This document shows, piece after piece, positions 39,765 to 52,908 of a stretch of DNA of 64,000 nt. A model generated the notes under the pieces. It was not told the DNA's origin. It saw only the letters and a list, made by a program, of their open reading frames with translations, and made no database searches. This DNA comes from Pelagibacteraceae bacterium AG-422-B15 (GTDB lineage: Bacteria; Pseudomonadota; Alphaproteobacteria; Pelagibacterales; AG-422-B15). How positions within the stretch are numbered: position 1 is the first letter of the stretch; each line of letters starts with the position of its first letter. Made by a program: the position numbers and the translations under genes. Location: assembly GCA_905182345.1 (NCBI GenBank), contig CAJJBG010000015.1:39544-103543 (forward strand), given 5' to 3'.

Positions 39765-42467
39765 TTAATTTAAAATTGAGTATTTTGAAGCTTTAGCTCC
39801 AGTTTTTCTAGGAAATAATTTGTCTAGCACAACAGCAAGTGCTGGTAAAATGATCATTGCACATAGCATATTTACGATAAACATGAATGTTAAGAGTTTG
39901 CCCATATCAGCTTGAAATTTTAATTCTGAGAAGGACCAAGTTGCAACACCAATTGCAAGAGTTAGTGCTGTAAAAATTACTGCTGCTCCAGTATTTGAAA
40001 ATGTATTTTGAAAAGCTTCTGTAATATCTAAGCCTTCTTTTAAATAAGTCTGTAGTCTATTATAGATATAAAAAGCATAGTCTACACCAATACCAACTGC
40101 TAATACCATTACAGGCAATGTAGATATTTTTAACCCAATCTCCATTACATCCATAAATGCATAACCTAGCATGGTTGCAAAGGTTAGTGGTACTGTACAA
40201 CAAATCGTTGCTCGCCAATCTCGATAAGTAATAAACACTAAGAATATGATTACCGCATACACTATAAGCATCATTGGTAATTCTGAAGTTTCAATTACTT
40301 GGTTGGTTGCATGCATAATACCTACTGTGCCGCTTGCAAGCCTAAAATTTGTTTCATCCATCTGAGTTGCAATAGCGTCTACAGAGGGATTATCATTAAA
40401 GTATTTTTTAAGAGCATTTGATGCGGCTAAGATATCTAAAAGATTTTTATTGTTACCGGCTAATTCTTCCAAATTTGGATCTTTTAATAAAGCATCAAGT
40501 CTTGATGTATTAAGCATTCTAGTGTTAAAATTATTTTTATAGCCAAAATTTATCCATTCATCTTTTCCAAAAGTTTTGAGATTCTTTACTCCAAATTCCT
40601 CTGGATTAATTGGTAGCCCATAAGTTACCGCAGTGGCTAAACTAGCAGTTTCTCCTGAAGGAGGAAAAAATGTATATTCAAAAGAAATTGAGTTATCAAG
40701 TTGTTGATAATTTAATTGATAGTCTTTTGCAGCCTTAATTACATGCTCAATTGTTGTTGCCTTGTGGTCTTCGGTAAAAATATAGACTGGTAAAATTGTA
40801 CAGTTCTCGTTAAGAAGTCCAGTTGATGGATCCGCTATACTTGTAACAAATCCCAGCGCTCTATCATGACGGGGAACATAATTCCATTTAGGATTTCCTT
40901 CTGCATAACCACTTGCCGCAGACCTTGCAACCCCAGATAATGATATAACTTCTGTTACGCCCTCTACATTTTCCATGTACCAATGAAAATTATCTTGAAC
41001 TGACATAACGTCATACATTCTGCAGGCTAGTTCAGGTACCTCCATAATAACAATTAAGACGTCTGAAGTTATGTTAAACCTTGAAGTAATAGCTTTCATA
41101 TCTTGGTTGTAAACCGCTTCAGGTCTTAATTCTGGTGCACCCGCATGAAGATCGCCTATGTGTCTGTCGGAAGCTAGTATTGTTGCATATACAAATATAA
41201 CACTGCTAATAGCAAGGGTTATAACTGCAGTTTTAGGCTCAGCAAATTTATGAAAATACTTCATTGCATTTCTTCGTGCAAATATAGCTCGTTCAGCACG
41301 AATTTTAAAGTTATCACTATAGACTACGAATGAAGCAGCAAGTGGAAGCATAACTAAGTTTGTAACAATTTTCATTGCAACACCTATTGAGGCTGTGATT
41401 CCTAATTCCTGTATCATTCCAATTGGTAAGAAGACTAAGGTTCCAAATCCAACTAAATCTGTAACTAATGCCATAGTGCCTGGTACCAATAATCTAGAAA
41501 AGCTTGATCTCGCGGCAACAACAGCTGAATTTCCATCAATCACTTCTTTTGTAATTTGATTTACCTGTTGAATTCCATGTGAAACTCCAATAGCAAAAAC
41601 AAGGAATGGAACAAGAATAGCTAAAGGATCTAATCCAAATCCTAATAATTTTAACATTCCAAACTGCCAAATAAGGGAGGTTAGTGAACAGACTAAAGGA
41701 AGGAAAGTTAATGTCCAAGATTTTGAATAAAAATAAACTGCTAGGACTGTTAAACCAAAAGCAAGTAGAAAAAACTTAAACACATTGCCTGCCTGTGCAG
41801 CAATATCAGAAATCATTTTAGCAAAACCAATTATGTGGATCTTGTATTTATCATCTTGAAATTTATCACGTACCTCAGCATCAATTAGTTTTCCTAATTC
41901 TAGATAGTCTAAAGCTTTTCCAGTTCTTGGATCAAATTCAGTTAGTTCAATTTTAATAAGTGCAGAGCTAAAGTCATTAGAAACAATTTTTCCAACATGC
42001 CCACCCGTTAAGATTCTTTCTTTAATTTTTTGAATTTCAATATCATTAAGTTTTTCAGCAGTAATATTTCCTGGAATCACTGGAGATGCTTCAAAACCTT
42101 CTTCAGTGACTCTTAAAACTCTAACATTAGGAGTCCATAAAGAAGTTAGTGAGGACTGATTTGCTCCAGGCAAATATCTGGCGGCTTCAGATACTTCTAA
42201 TAGTTTTGTTAAAAATTCTTTATTGAAAATATCACCTTCAGTTGTTCTTACGGCGATCATTATGTTGTTGGATCCGAACAACGCATCTTCATACTGATAA
42301 AAAGTTTTAATAAACTCATGATTTTTTGGAAGTTGTTTGTAAAATCCTGCATCAATTGTTAATTGAGCTGCAAAGAATCCCATTATAACGGTTAGAATTA
42401 CAAATCCAGATAGGATTGCCATTCTAAATTTAAAAAATAAATTTTCTATTTTTTGGACCATGCGCAC
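39765..42467 (-). CDS. RND/MMPL family transporter
   Basis: Large multi-TM protein; VLAVGIGVDYAFYIYNRLQTYLKEG, sterol-sensing/MMPL-like repeats. Confidence 0.88.
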   Translation of the reverse strand: MRMVQKIENLFFKFRMAILSGFVILTVIMGFFAAQLTIDAGFYKQLPKNHEFIKTFYQYEDALFGSNNIMIAVRTTEGDIFNKEFLTKLLEVSEAARYLPGANQSSLTSLWTPNVRVLRVTEEGFEASPVIPGNITAEKLNDIEIQKIKERILTGGHVGKIVSNDFSSALIKIELTEFDPRTGKALDYLELGKLIDAEVRDKFQDDKYKIHIIGFAKMISDIAAQAGNVFKFFLLAFGLTVLAVYFYSKSWTLTFLPLVCSLTSLIWQFGMLKLLGFGLDPLAILVPFLVFAIGVSHGIQQVNQITKEVIDGNSAVVAARSSFSRLLVPGTMALVTDLVGFGTLVFLPIGMIQELGITASIGVAMKIVTNLVMLPLAASFVVYSDNFKIRAERAIFARRNAMKYFHKFAEPKTAVITLAISSVIFVYATILASDRHIGDLHAGAPELRPEAVYNQDMKAITSRFNITSDVLIVIMEVPELACRMYDVMSVQDNFHWYMENVEGVTEVISLSGVARSAASGYAEGNPKWNYVPRHDRALGFVTSIADPSTGLLNENCTILPVYIFTEDHKATTIEHVIKAAKDYQLNYQQLDNSISFEYTFFPPSGETASLATAVTYGLPINPEEFGVKNLKTFGKDEWINFGYKNNFNTRMLNTSRLDALLKDPNLEELAGNNKNLLDILAASNALKKYFNDNPSVDAIATQMDETNFRLASGTVGIMHATNQVIETSELPMMLIVYAVIIFLVFITYRDWRATICCTVPLTFATMLGYAFMDVMEIGLKISTLPVMVLAVGIGVDYAFYIYNRLQTYLKEGLDITEAFQNTFSNTGAAVIFTALTLAIGVATWSFSELKFQADMGKLLTFMFIVNMLCAMIILPALAVVLDKLFPRKTGAKASKYSILN

Positions 42468-42749
42468 TAAAGATAAACTAGTTCAGATTCTCGGAAAGAT
42501 AAGAGAAAAAAGAGATTATGTACACAGAAAATCCCCTTCATAGTCCTAATAATTACTAACATTAATTTATAAATAAAAAAAATGGTTGCCCCGTAAAAAA
42601 GAAAATACAGAAAATAAGCTAAAATAGATTTTATGTAATTTTAAAGTATTGAAATTACTTGTTTATTTATAATATCAAGTTAATTTGATATATATCATTA
42701 TGATATACATAATATTTGACCTGTTGCAGCATCTATATTATGATTTTAT

Positions 42750-43946
42750 ATGGTAGATAATTCTAGAAATATAAGGTTTGCAAAAGTGGCACTAAAAGAC
42801 CAAGGTTTTAAAGTTAAAAAATCCTGGCAAATGTCACGTAATGGCAAAAATGCACTAACAAAAGATCCTGCATATAATGCGGTTAATCCAAATCACTTTA
42901 TTCCTATGATTGATGAGGAAAGATATGGTGATCGATCAGATGCATTCGATAAAATTATTAGTGCAACGCATAAACACTTTTGGGATCCCAATGATAAAAA
43001 ATATCTCGACTATGATCAGCCCTTTGATACCGAGAATGAACATATTGTTGATCCAGGAATTTTTTGCTTAGAGCTATCAGTCCCAAACATAGCAAACAAG
43101 CTTGATGAAAAACAAAAAATTAAATTGAATAATGAAAGTTTTAGATTTGTTTTATCTCAAATATTACATGGAGAACAGGGAGCACTTTCATTAAGTGCAA
43201 GCCTTTGTCATGTATTGAAAGATCCAGGTGCACAAGAATATGCTGCAAACCAAACTCGTGAAGAAGCTCGACATGTCACAGGATTTACAAAGTATATTCA
43301 AGCTAGATGGGGTAAGCCGTATAAGGTTGGTCCAACATTAGGAAGAGTTTTAGAAAATATTGTTTCATCTGATGTTGTATACAAAAAGATTGTAGGCATG
43401 CAGATGCTTATTGAAGGCCTTGCTATGGGAGCTTTTGCAATGGCACATGAAGACACTCGTGATCCATTATTACAAACTTTGCTTAAATATGTTATGAGTG
43501 ATGAAGCTTTTCATCATAAATTTGGAAAAATTTGGGCAGATAGAACAATTCCAAAGTTATCTAAGTCAGAACATAATAAAGTAGAAGACTGGGCAGAAAC
43601 ATTATTTGTTGATTTACTCTTTAACCTAATTAATCCTTGGGAAAAAAAAGAAATATACCAAAGCGTTGGGCTAGATCATAAATTTGTTATGAAAGAAATG
43701 TTTGCATACATAGATGAGTCTGAAGTTGTAAAACAAGAAATGAAAAAAACAAATAATATTTTTAGAGTATTAGTTAAAACTTTATTGAAAGCTCATATTA
43801 TTACTGACAGAACAAAAGCCACTTATGCTGAATTTGTGGATATGGAAGAACTAAACAATGAAGATGATACTGTTGCAGGCCAAGAATTAGCTGATGAAGG
43901 CGTTAGAAGACTATCGATTATTAATGCTGGCAAAAAAGTAGCTTAG
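42750..43946 (+). CDS. ferritin-like diiron protein of uncertain function
   Basis: Diiron-type ligand pattern: HGEQGALS, REEARHV (ExxH), MLIEGLAMG, SDEAFHHKF (ExxH). Confidence 0.72.
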   Translation: MVDNSRNIRFAKVALKDQGFKVKKSWQMSRNGKNALTKDPAYNAVNPNHFIPMIDEERYGDRSDAFDKIISATHKHFWDPNDKKYLDYDQPFDTENEHIVDPGIFCLELSVPNIANKLDEKQKIKLNNESFRFVLSQILHGEQGALSLSASLCHVLKDPGAQEYAANQTREEARHVTGFTKYIQARWGKPYKVGPTLGRVLENIVSSDVVYKKIVGMQMLIEGLAMGAFAMAHEDTRDPLLQTLLKYVMSDEAFHHKFGKIWADRTIPKLSKSEHNKVEDWAETLFVDLLFNLINPWEKKEIYQSVGLDHKFVMKEMFAYIDESEVVKQEMKKTNNIFRVLVKTLLKAHIITDRTKATYAEFVDMEELNNEDDTVAGQELADEGVRRLSIINAGKKVA

Positions 43947-43950
43947 GTTT

Positions 43951-44289
43951 TTACTTAGGTGATCATTTAGCTAATATCCTTTATAGCGTTCTTCTGTGCA
44001 TTTTTAATCTCCTAGCTGTCTCAGAAACATTTTGATTACACAATTCATAAACTCTTAATATATGTTACCACTTAACACGATCAGCGGACATGGGGTCTAT
44101 TGGTGGTTCTGGATTTTCCGAATATGTTGCTTTTAATGCAGTATCAATATCATCAACATTTGCAGGTTTTGCTAAATAATCACATGTGCCCTCTTTAATT
44201 GCAGCCACTGCTGTAAGAATATTTTCATAGCCTGTTAAAATAATAATTTTACAATCTTCTCTTATTTTTGATAACTCAGAAACTAAACG
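43951..44289 (-). pseudogene. decayed response regulator, C-terminal part of RegA/PrrA/ActR
   Basis: My own translation: RLVSELSKIREDCKIIILTGYENILTAVAAIKEGTCDYLAKPANVDDIDTALKATYSENPEPPIDPMSADRVKW*HILRVYELCNQNVSETARRLKMHRRTL*RILAK*SPK*; in-frame stops at 44065-44067, 43981-43983 and 43963-43965; phospho-acceptor half missing. Confidence 0.9.
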
Positions 44290-44459
44290 CTAATTGCTAT
44301 AACTGTTAAAGCAAGTTGAATATTAAAGGATATTTGTAGATATAGCTATGCAGTTACTACTGCTAATATTTGCCCTAGTATTGCAACCCACCTAATTAAA
44401 TTTAATGTTCTGAGTCTTAGCCCAACTAGGTTATTATTTGATAAATTTAATGTATTAAG
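44283..44459 (-). pseudogene. decayed sensor kinase N-terminus, RegB/PrrB/ActS-like
   Basis: My own translation: LNTLNLSNNNLVGLRLRTLNLIRWVAILGQILAVVTA*LYLQISFNIQLALTVIAISV*; resembles the RegB first TM region (RLRTL..LRW.A..GQ); runs directly into the RegA remnant. Confidence 0.75.
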
Positions 44460-44480
44460 AAATTTTTATAACTACAGTCT

Positions 44481-47629
<3,149 letters not shown>

Positions 47630-47643
47630 TTATTATAGCTTAT

Positions 47644-48750
47644 TTAAGAATTTTTTACTTCAAAAAAAATCGTATCTTTATTTAAATGAGTGAATAATTC
47701 TTTTGATACTCCCGTGAACCAGCTTTGTGTGTTTAACTTACCTAATTCATCAATTAATGCTTCTCTGTGGTTCTGGTCTAAGTGAGCCATAGCTTCATCA
47801 ATCAATATTATTGGGGGCTTTCCAAAATCAGACCTAACTATAATTTGTGCAACTGATAAAATTATGGATATCAAAATAGATTTCTGCTCGCCAGTAGAAC
47901 ATTGCTTTGCTTCAATAGAAGAGTCATCTAACTTCCATATATTAACTTGAACCTTATTAGGACCCATGCTGGTTCTATTTAGCTCTTTATCAATAAATCT
48001 ATTGGTTTGTAAAATTCTCTTATAGTTGGTAATAAAATCTTCTTTATGATTAGAAGACTCAAGTGAACTTTCATAGATAAGTTCTATTGTGCATGAATTA
48101 AAGGGCTTAGATATAAGGGTTAGATTTTCATTAATTTGAATAATTGCATCATTTCGATACTTGATTACTTCAGAGGCTTTTTCTGCAATATTAAACTCAA
48201 TTTGATCCAACCAACTATCATCAGGTATATTAGATTTTAGCAAATGAAGTCTTTCTTTAGTAAACTTATTATATGCAGAGAAAGATTTTAAATATTTCTT
48301 ATTTATATTAAAAATTAATCTATCAAAAAAATTCCTTCTTTCAGAATTTGATTGCAGCATAATTTTTTCCATTATAGGAGTAACCCAAATAACTCTTAAA
48401 AAATTTAATAGATCAGAGGTTTTACATTTCTCATCATCCATAAAAAAATTAGATTTTTGTATGCTATTTTTTACAAAAGTTTTTTTAATTTTTACTAAGC
48501 TTTCATCAAATTCTACATCTGCCAGTAAGCTGTAGTTAGTATTATGATTTTTATTTATTATTTCTTCATTCTTTGCGTTTCTTAGGCCTCTTCCAGGTGA
48601 AAGAAGTGAGAGAGATTCAAGAATATTAGTTTTGCCTGCACCATTCTCTCCATAAAGAACAATATTGTTACTACGAGAGTTTAAAGAAAATTCTTGGTGT
48701 GAACGGAAGTTATTAAGGGTGATTTTAGAAATAAGTATACTTGATCGCAT
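47644..48750 (-). CDS. recF: DNA replication and repair protein RecF
   Basis: ISKITLNNFRSHQEFSL, GENGAGKTNILE, IILIDEAMAHLD. Confidence 0.97.
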   Translation of the reverse strand: MRSSILISKITLNNFRSHQEFSLNSRSNNIVLYGENGAGKTNILESLSLLSPGRGLRNAKNEEIINKNHNTNYSLLADVEFDESLVKIKKTFVKNSIQKSNFFMDDEKCKTSDLLNFLRVIWVTPIMEKIMLQSNSERRNFFDRLIFNINKKYLKSFSAYNKFTKERLHLLKSNIPDDSWLDQIEFNIAEKASEVIKYRNDAIIQINENLTLISKPFNSCTIELIYESSLESSNHKEDFITNYKRILQTNRFIDKELNRTSMGPNKVQVNIWKLDDSSIEAKQCSTGEQKSILISIILSVAQIIVRSDFGKPPIILIDEAMAHLDQNHREALIDELGKLNTQSWFTGVSKELFTHLNKDTIFFEVKNS

Positions 48751-48751
48751 T

Positions 48752-49888
48752 TTAGATGCGCATAGGCATTAAAACAAAAAATAGATGATCATGAGCATCA
48801 TCTTCAATTAAAACAGGTGCAGCAGGGTCAGAAAAACTTAGTGTTACATCGGACCCATCTATCTCTGAAATAATATCAAGCAAATATCTTGAATTAAAAC
48901 CAATTTCTAATTTATCATTTGCAAATTTAACATCAATCTCTTCTACGGCAGAGCCTTTGCTCACACTATTAGCCAATAATTGTAGCTTATCATTTTCAAT
49001 AATGAGCTTTATTCCTCTAGATTTTGTGTCTTCACTGACAGCAATTGCTGAGACACGTTCAATTGCCCCTTTAAGATCATTAATATTAGTTTTAAGTTTT
49101 TTTTCATTATTTTGAGGAATTACTTTTGTATAATCTGGAAATGTACCATCTATAACTTTAGATACTAATTCAACTTCACTACATGCAAATTTGATTTTGC
49201 TTGCTGATAAGGCTATGTGTACGTCTCCATTAACATCATCTAAAATCCTTCTTAATTCTAAGATAGTTTTTTTGGGTATAATGACGCCTGACATTTTTTC
49301 AGCACCTTGAGGTAGGGGCATATCATATTGTGCCAGTCTATGTCCGTCTGTAGCCACTGATCTTAGTATATCTATTCCATTTTTATGTGCCGCATGAAAG
49401 AATATACCATTTAAATAATATCGAGATTCTTCATTTGATATAGCAAACTTAGTTTTATCAATCATGTTTTTTAAATCATCAACATTCATTATGAATTTAA
49501 CTAACAAATCATCCTGGGATATGTCTGGAAAATCATCGGTAGGTAACGTTGATAGTTTAAATCTTGATCTACCTGATTTTATATTAAGACTGTTTTCTGA
49601 TTCATCCATCTCAAGATCAATATCAGATCCTTGAGGTAATTTTTTTACAATTTCATGTAATGTAATAGCTGGCACTGAAATTTCTCCATCAACCTCAATA
49701 CTTGCACCAATTTTTTCAGAGCAAAAAATATCTAGGTTTGTTGATGATAAGCGAAGATTATCTCCATCAGCTTTTATTATAACATTTGATAAAATTGGTA
49801 GAGTATGGCGTAACTCAACAACTCCTTGAATATGAGATAAGGCTTTAGATAATTCGGCACTATTAACTTTTAGTTTCATAGTGGGCAT
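48752..49888 (-). CDS. dnaN: DNA polymerase III beta clamp
   Basis: SKALSHIQGVVELRHTLPILSNV, C-terminal FFVLMPMRI. Confidence 0.97.
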   Translation of the reverse strand: MPTMKLKVNSAELSKALSHIQGVVELRHTLPILSNVIIKADGDNLRLSSTNLDIFCSEKIGASIEVDGEISVPAITLHEIVKKLPQGSDIDLEMDESENSLNIKSGRSRFKLSTLPTDDFPDISQDDLLVKFIMNVDDLKNMIDKTKFAISNEESRYYLNGIFFHAAHKNGIDILRSVATDGHRLAQYDMPLPQGAEKMSGVIIPKKTILELRRILDDVNGDVHIALSASKIKFACSEVELVSKVIDGTFPDYTKVIPQNNEKKLKTNINDLKGAIERVSAIAVSEDTKSRGIKLIIENDKLQLLANSVSKGSAVEEIDVKFANDKLEIGFNSRYLLDIISEIDGSDVTLSFSDPAAPVLIEDDAHDHLFFVLMPMRI

Positions 49889-49948
49889 TATACATAATTT
49901 AATGATGACTTGTTATTATTATTTATAATAATAGTTAAAAAATAGATA

Positions 49949-51361
49949 TTAAGATGAAGTAATAATTTGAGTTAAAACATTAATATCTTCATCAAATTTA
50001 TTAGATTCCGACTTAAGTTGCTCAACTTTTTTTACAGCATGTATTACTGTTGTATGGTCTCTTCCACCAAACTTTCTTCCAATTTCAGGAAGAGATCTAG
50101 AAGTTAGCTTCTTAGAAAGATACATGGCGATTTGCCTTGGTCTAGCAAAAGATCTTATTCTTTTGGCTGACAGAATATCATCAATTTTTATATTAAAATA
50201 ATTAGCAACTTTAGATTGAATTTCGTCAATATTAACTTTTCTGTTGCTAGATCTAAGTAAATCTTTAAGTACAGTTTGTGCCAGCTCTATATCAATTTTT
50301 CTATTCATTAAATTTGCAAAAGTTACTACTTTATTTAAGGCGCCTTCAAGTTCCCTTACATTGTTAGCAATAGTTTTTGCTAAAAACACTATTACTTCAT
50401 CTGCTATAACTATTTTATTTTCATATTTAAAACTTAAATCGCGTGCTTTCTTTTTAAGAATTTCATATCTAAGCTCAAAATCAGCTGGTAGAATATCTGC
50501 CACTAATCCCCAGGAAAGTCTTGATTTAATTCTATCATCAAAGCTGTCTAAGTCACTTGGTGGTCTGTCTGAAGATATTATAATTTTTTTATTTAAATCT
50601 AATAATGAGTTAAAAGTATGGAAAAACTCTTCCTGTGTTGAAGATTTACCCATCATAAATTGGATATCATCAATAATTAAGACATCAACTGATCGGAATT
50701 TTTGCTTAAAAGACATAGTGTCTTTCTGTCGTAAAGATTTAATAAACTGAAACATAAACCTCTCAGCTGAAAGGTATAGAACTTTAGCATTGCTATTGTG
50801 TTGCTTAATTTCCCAAGCAATTGAGTGCATTAGATGGGTTTTACCTAAGCCTACGCCACCATAAATAAACAATGGATTAAAGTCAAATTTCTCTGGTTGT
50901 GCCATTCTCTTTGCAGAGGCATAGGCAAGTTCATTGGGGTGACCAACAACAAATTTCTCAAATGTAAATCTTTCGTCAAGTGGCCAATCGTCTGATTGTT
51001 GAGTATAAGAAATGTCTTTGTTTTTTCGATTTCTTTCTATGAATATTTCACTATTTACATCTGTTTCTTCTACTGCAAGCATTGCATCAACTATGATTTT
51101 GACTCTTTTAATCTCTGAGTTTTCCTCTTCAATATAAAAAATTATTTTATCAACGTAGTGCGCTGTAATCCAATCTCTAATAAATTTTGAAGGAACAGAA
51201 AAGACTAAGGTTTCCTGTTCTAGAGTCTTAACTTTTAAATTCTTTAACCAACTATTATAAATTTCATTACCATATTCTTTGTTAAGTTTTTTTAAAACTG
51301 AATGCCACGTCGTTTTGATATCTGAAACAAGAGCCTGTTGTGAATTTAAATCATGTATCAT
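49949..51361 (-). CDS. dnaA: chromosomal replication initiator DnaA
   Basis: FNPLFIYGGVGLGKTHLMHSI, LIIDDIQFMMGKSSTQEEFFHTFN, GRDHTTVIHAVKK; probable start Met 22 of listed ORF. Confidence 0.97.
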   Translation of the reverse strand: MIHDLNSQQALVSDIKTTWHSVLKKLNKEYGNEIYNSWLKNLKVKTLEQETLVFSVPSKFIRDWITAHYVDKIIFYIEEENSEIKRVKIIVDAMLAVEETDVNSEIFIERNRKNKDISYTQQSDDWPLDERFTFEKFVVGHPNELAYASAKRMAQPEKFDFNPLFIYGGVGLGKTHLMHSIAWEIKQHNSNAKVLYLSAERFMFQFIKSLRQKDTMSFKQKFRSVDVLIIDDIQFMMGKSSTQEEFFHTFNSLLDLNKKIIISSDRPPSDLDSFDDRIKSRLSWGLVADILPADFELRYEILKKKARDLSFKYENKIVIADEVIVFLAKTIANNVRELEGALNKVVTFANLMNRKIDIELAQTVLKDLLRSSNRKVNIDEIQSKVANYFNIKIDDILSAKRIRSFARPRQIAMYLSKKLTSRSLPEIGRKFGGRDHTTVIHAVKKVEQLKSESNKFDEDINVLTQIITSS

Positions 51362-51712
51362 TAATTTTTTAGCCTTTATAAATATATTAAAAATTGTATC
51401 TAACTTTTGAATAAAATAACACAATTGTTTTTATTAATTTTTACAAAAAATATCTATACTAATTTAAAATAAATAATTTTAAAAAAACTAAAATTTGAAT
51501 TTTTTGAAAAATTAATAAAAAGAAATTTATTAATTTGAATTAACTTATCTTTAATAATTTTGAATCGCAATGAGAAAAATTAAAAATATTTAATACCTAA
51601 TTATTAGTAATATTTATCTATAGCTTTTTAATAAAAAAATAATGAGGTTAGGTTGTTATGTTTTGAATATGGATTGATTAATACTTTTAAGTATCAGAAA
51701 GAATGTAATTAA

Positions 51713-51976
51713 TTAATTTATAGCTTTAATTTTTTTTACAAGTCTTGATACTTTTCTTGCCGCTGTATTTTTATGAAGTATACCTTTGGCAACAGCACCC
51801 ATAATTTCTGCTTCGGCCATTTTAACAGATGCTTGCGCTTCTGATTTTAGACCACTAACTATATCTAGTTCTGTTTTTTTGATGTAAGTACGATATCTAT
51901 TTCTAACAGCCTTATTGATTGCTGTTTTTCTTTCAATTACTCGAACTTTAGTTTTAGCTGATTTTGTATTAGCCAT
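51713..51976 (-). CDS. rpsT: 30S ribosomal protein S20
   Basis: MANTKSAKTKVRVIERKTAINKAVRNRYRTYIKK; GILHKNTAARKVSRL. Confidence 0.97.
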   Translation of the reverse strand: MANTKSAKTKVRVIERKTAINKAVRNRYRTYIKKTELDIVSGLKSEAQASVKMAEAEIMGAVAKGILHKNTAARKVSRLVKKIKAIN

Positions 51977-52007
51977 AATATACTTATATTTTCTTTATTT
52001 AAGTTCA

Positions 52008-52841
52008 CTACTTCTGACATTTCTTACAGTAGAAGCTTGAACGCTGGGCTATAACTATTCGTAATATCTTAGATTGACAAGTTTTTTTTGAACAAAATTC
52101 TCCTTCTTTTCCATATACCTGAAACTCTCTTTGAAAAAAACCTAGATTACCGTCCACTAAAGAGTGGTCATTAATTGATGAGCCTCCCAGTTTAATTGAG
52201 CGTTTAAGTACTTTTTTAATAGATTTTACTAGCATGTCACAGTCTACTAAGCTTAAGAACCTTGCTTGACGACTTGGTCTAATTTGAGCAGTAAATAATG
52301 ATTCTGAGGCATATATATTGCCTACACCAACTACTATAGATTGGTTCATAATTATTGACTTAATATCTGCTTTTCTGCCTTTCAGTCGATCAAATAGATA
52401 GTTTTTTGTAAATAGTTTCGAAAGTGGCTCAGGTGCTAAATTCTTTATCAATTTATGATTGTTTAATTTTTTACTATCACACAATAAAATTGAGCCAAAC
52501 CTTCTTGGGTCTATAAATTTAAACTTTTTCTTATTGTTTGTAATAATTTGAAGATGCGTATGTTTAAATTCTATTTCATTAGAATTAAGATCTTCAATTG
52601 ATACTCTACCTGACATTCCAAGGTGAATGATTACTGTTAAATTGTTGTCTAAATGAATTAATATATATTTAGCCCTCCTATCAACTGAAATTATTTTAGT
52701 ATTAGTTATTTTTTTTTCTAAATTTGGATCCATTCTAAACCGCAAATCTCTTCGCTTAACTACAACATTAATAATTTTTTGATTTAGTAATTTTGACTTA
52801 ATTCCTTGGGATACTGTTTCTACTTCAGGTAATTCAGGCAT
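52008..52841 (-). CDS. mutM: formamidopyrimidine-DNA glycosylase
   Basis: MPELPEVETVSQGI; VGNIYASESLF; C-terminal Cys zinc finger. Confidence 0.97.
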   Translation of the reverse strand: MPELPEVETVSQGIKSKLLNQKIINVVVKRRDLRFRMDPNLEKKITNTKIISVDRRAKYILIHLDNNLTVIIHLGMSGRVSIEDLNSNEIEFKHTHLQIITNNKKKFKFIDPRRFGSILLCDSKKLNNHKLIKNLAPEPLSKLFTKNYLFDRLKGRKADIKSIIMNQSIVVGVGNIYASESLFTAQIRPSRQARFLSLVDCDMLVKSIKKVLKRSIKLGGSSINDHSLVDGNLGFFQREFQVYGKEGEFCSKKTCQSKILRIVIAQRSSFYCKKCQK

Positions 52842-52908
52842 AAAATAAGTATATATTTAAAAAATTTGAATTAGATAGTAAAAGTGAACATTAATTCTAA
52901 TATTATAT

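Noticed and set aside
50244-50750. 168-aa ORF antisense to dnaA
   Set aside because: dnaA is unambiguous; antisense ORF is a by-product.
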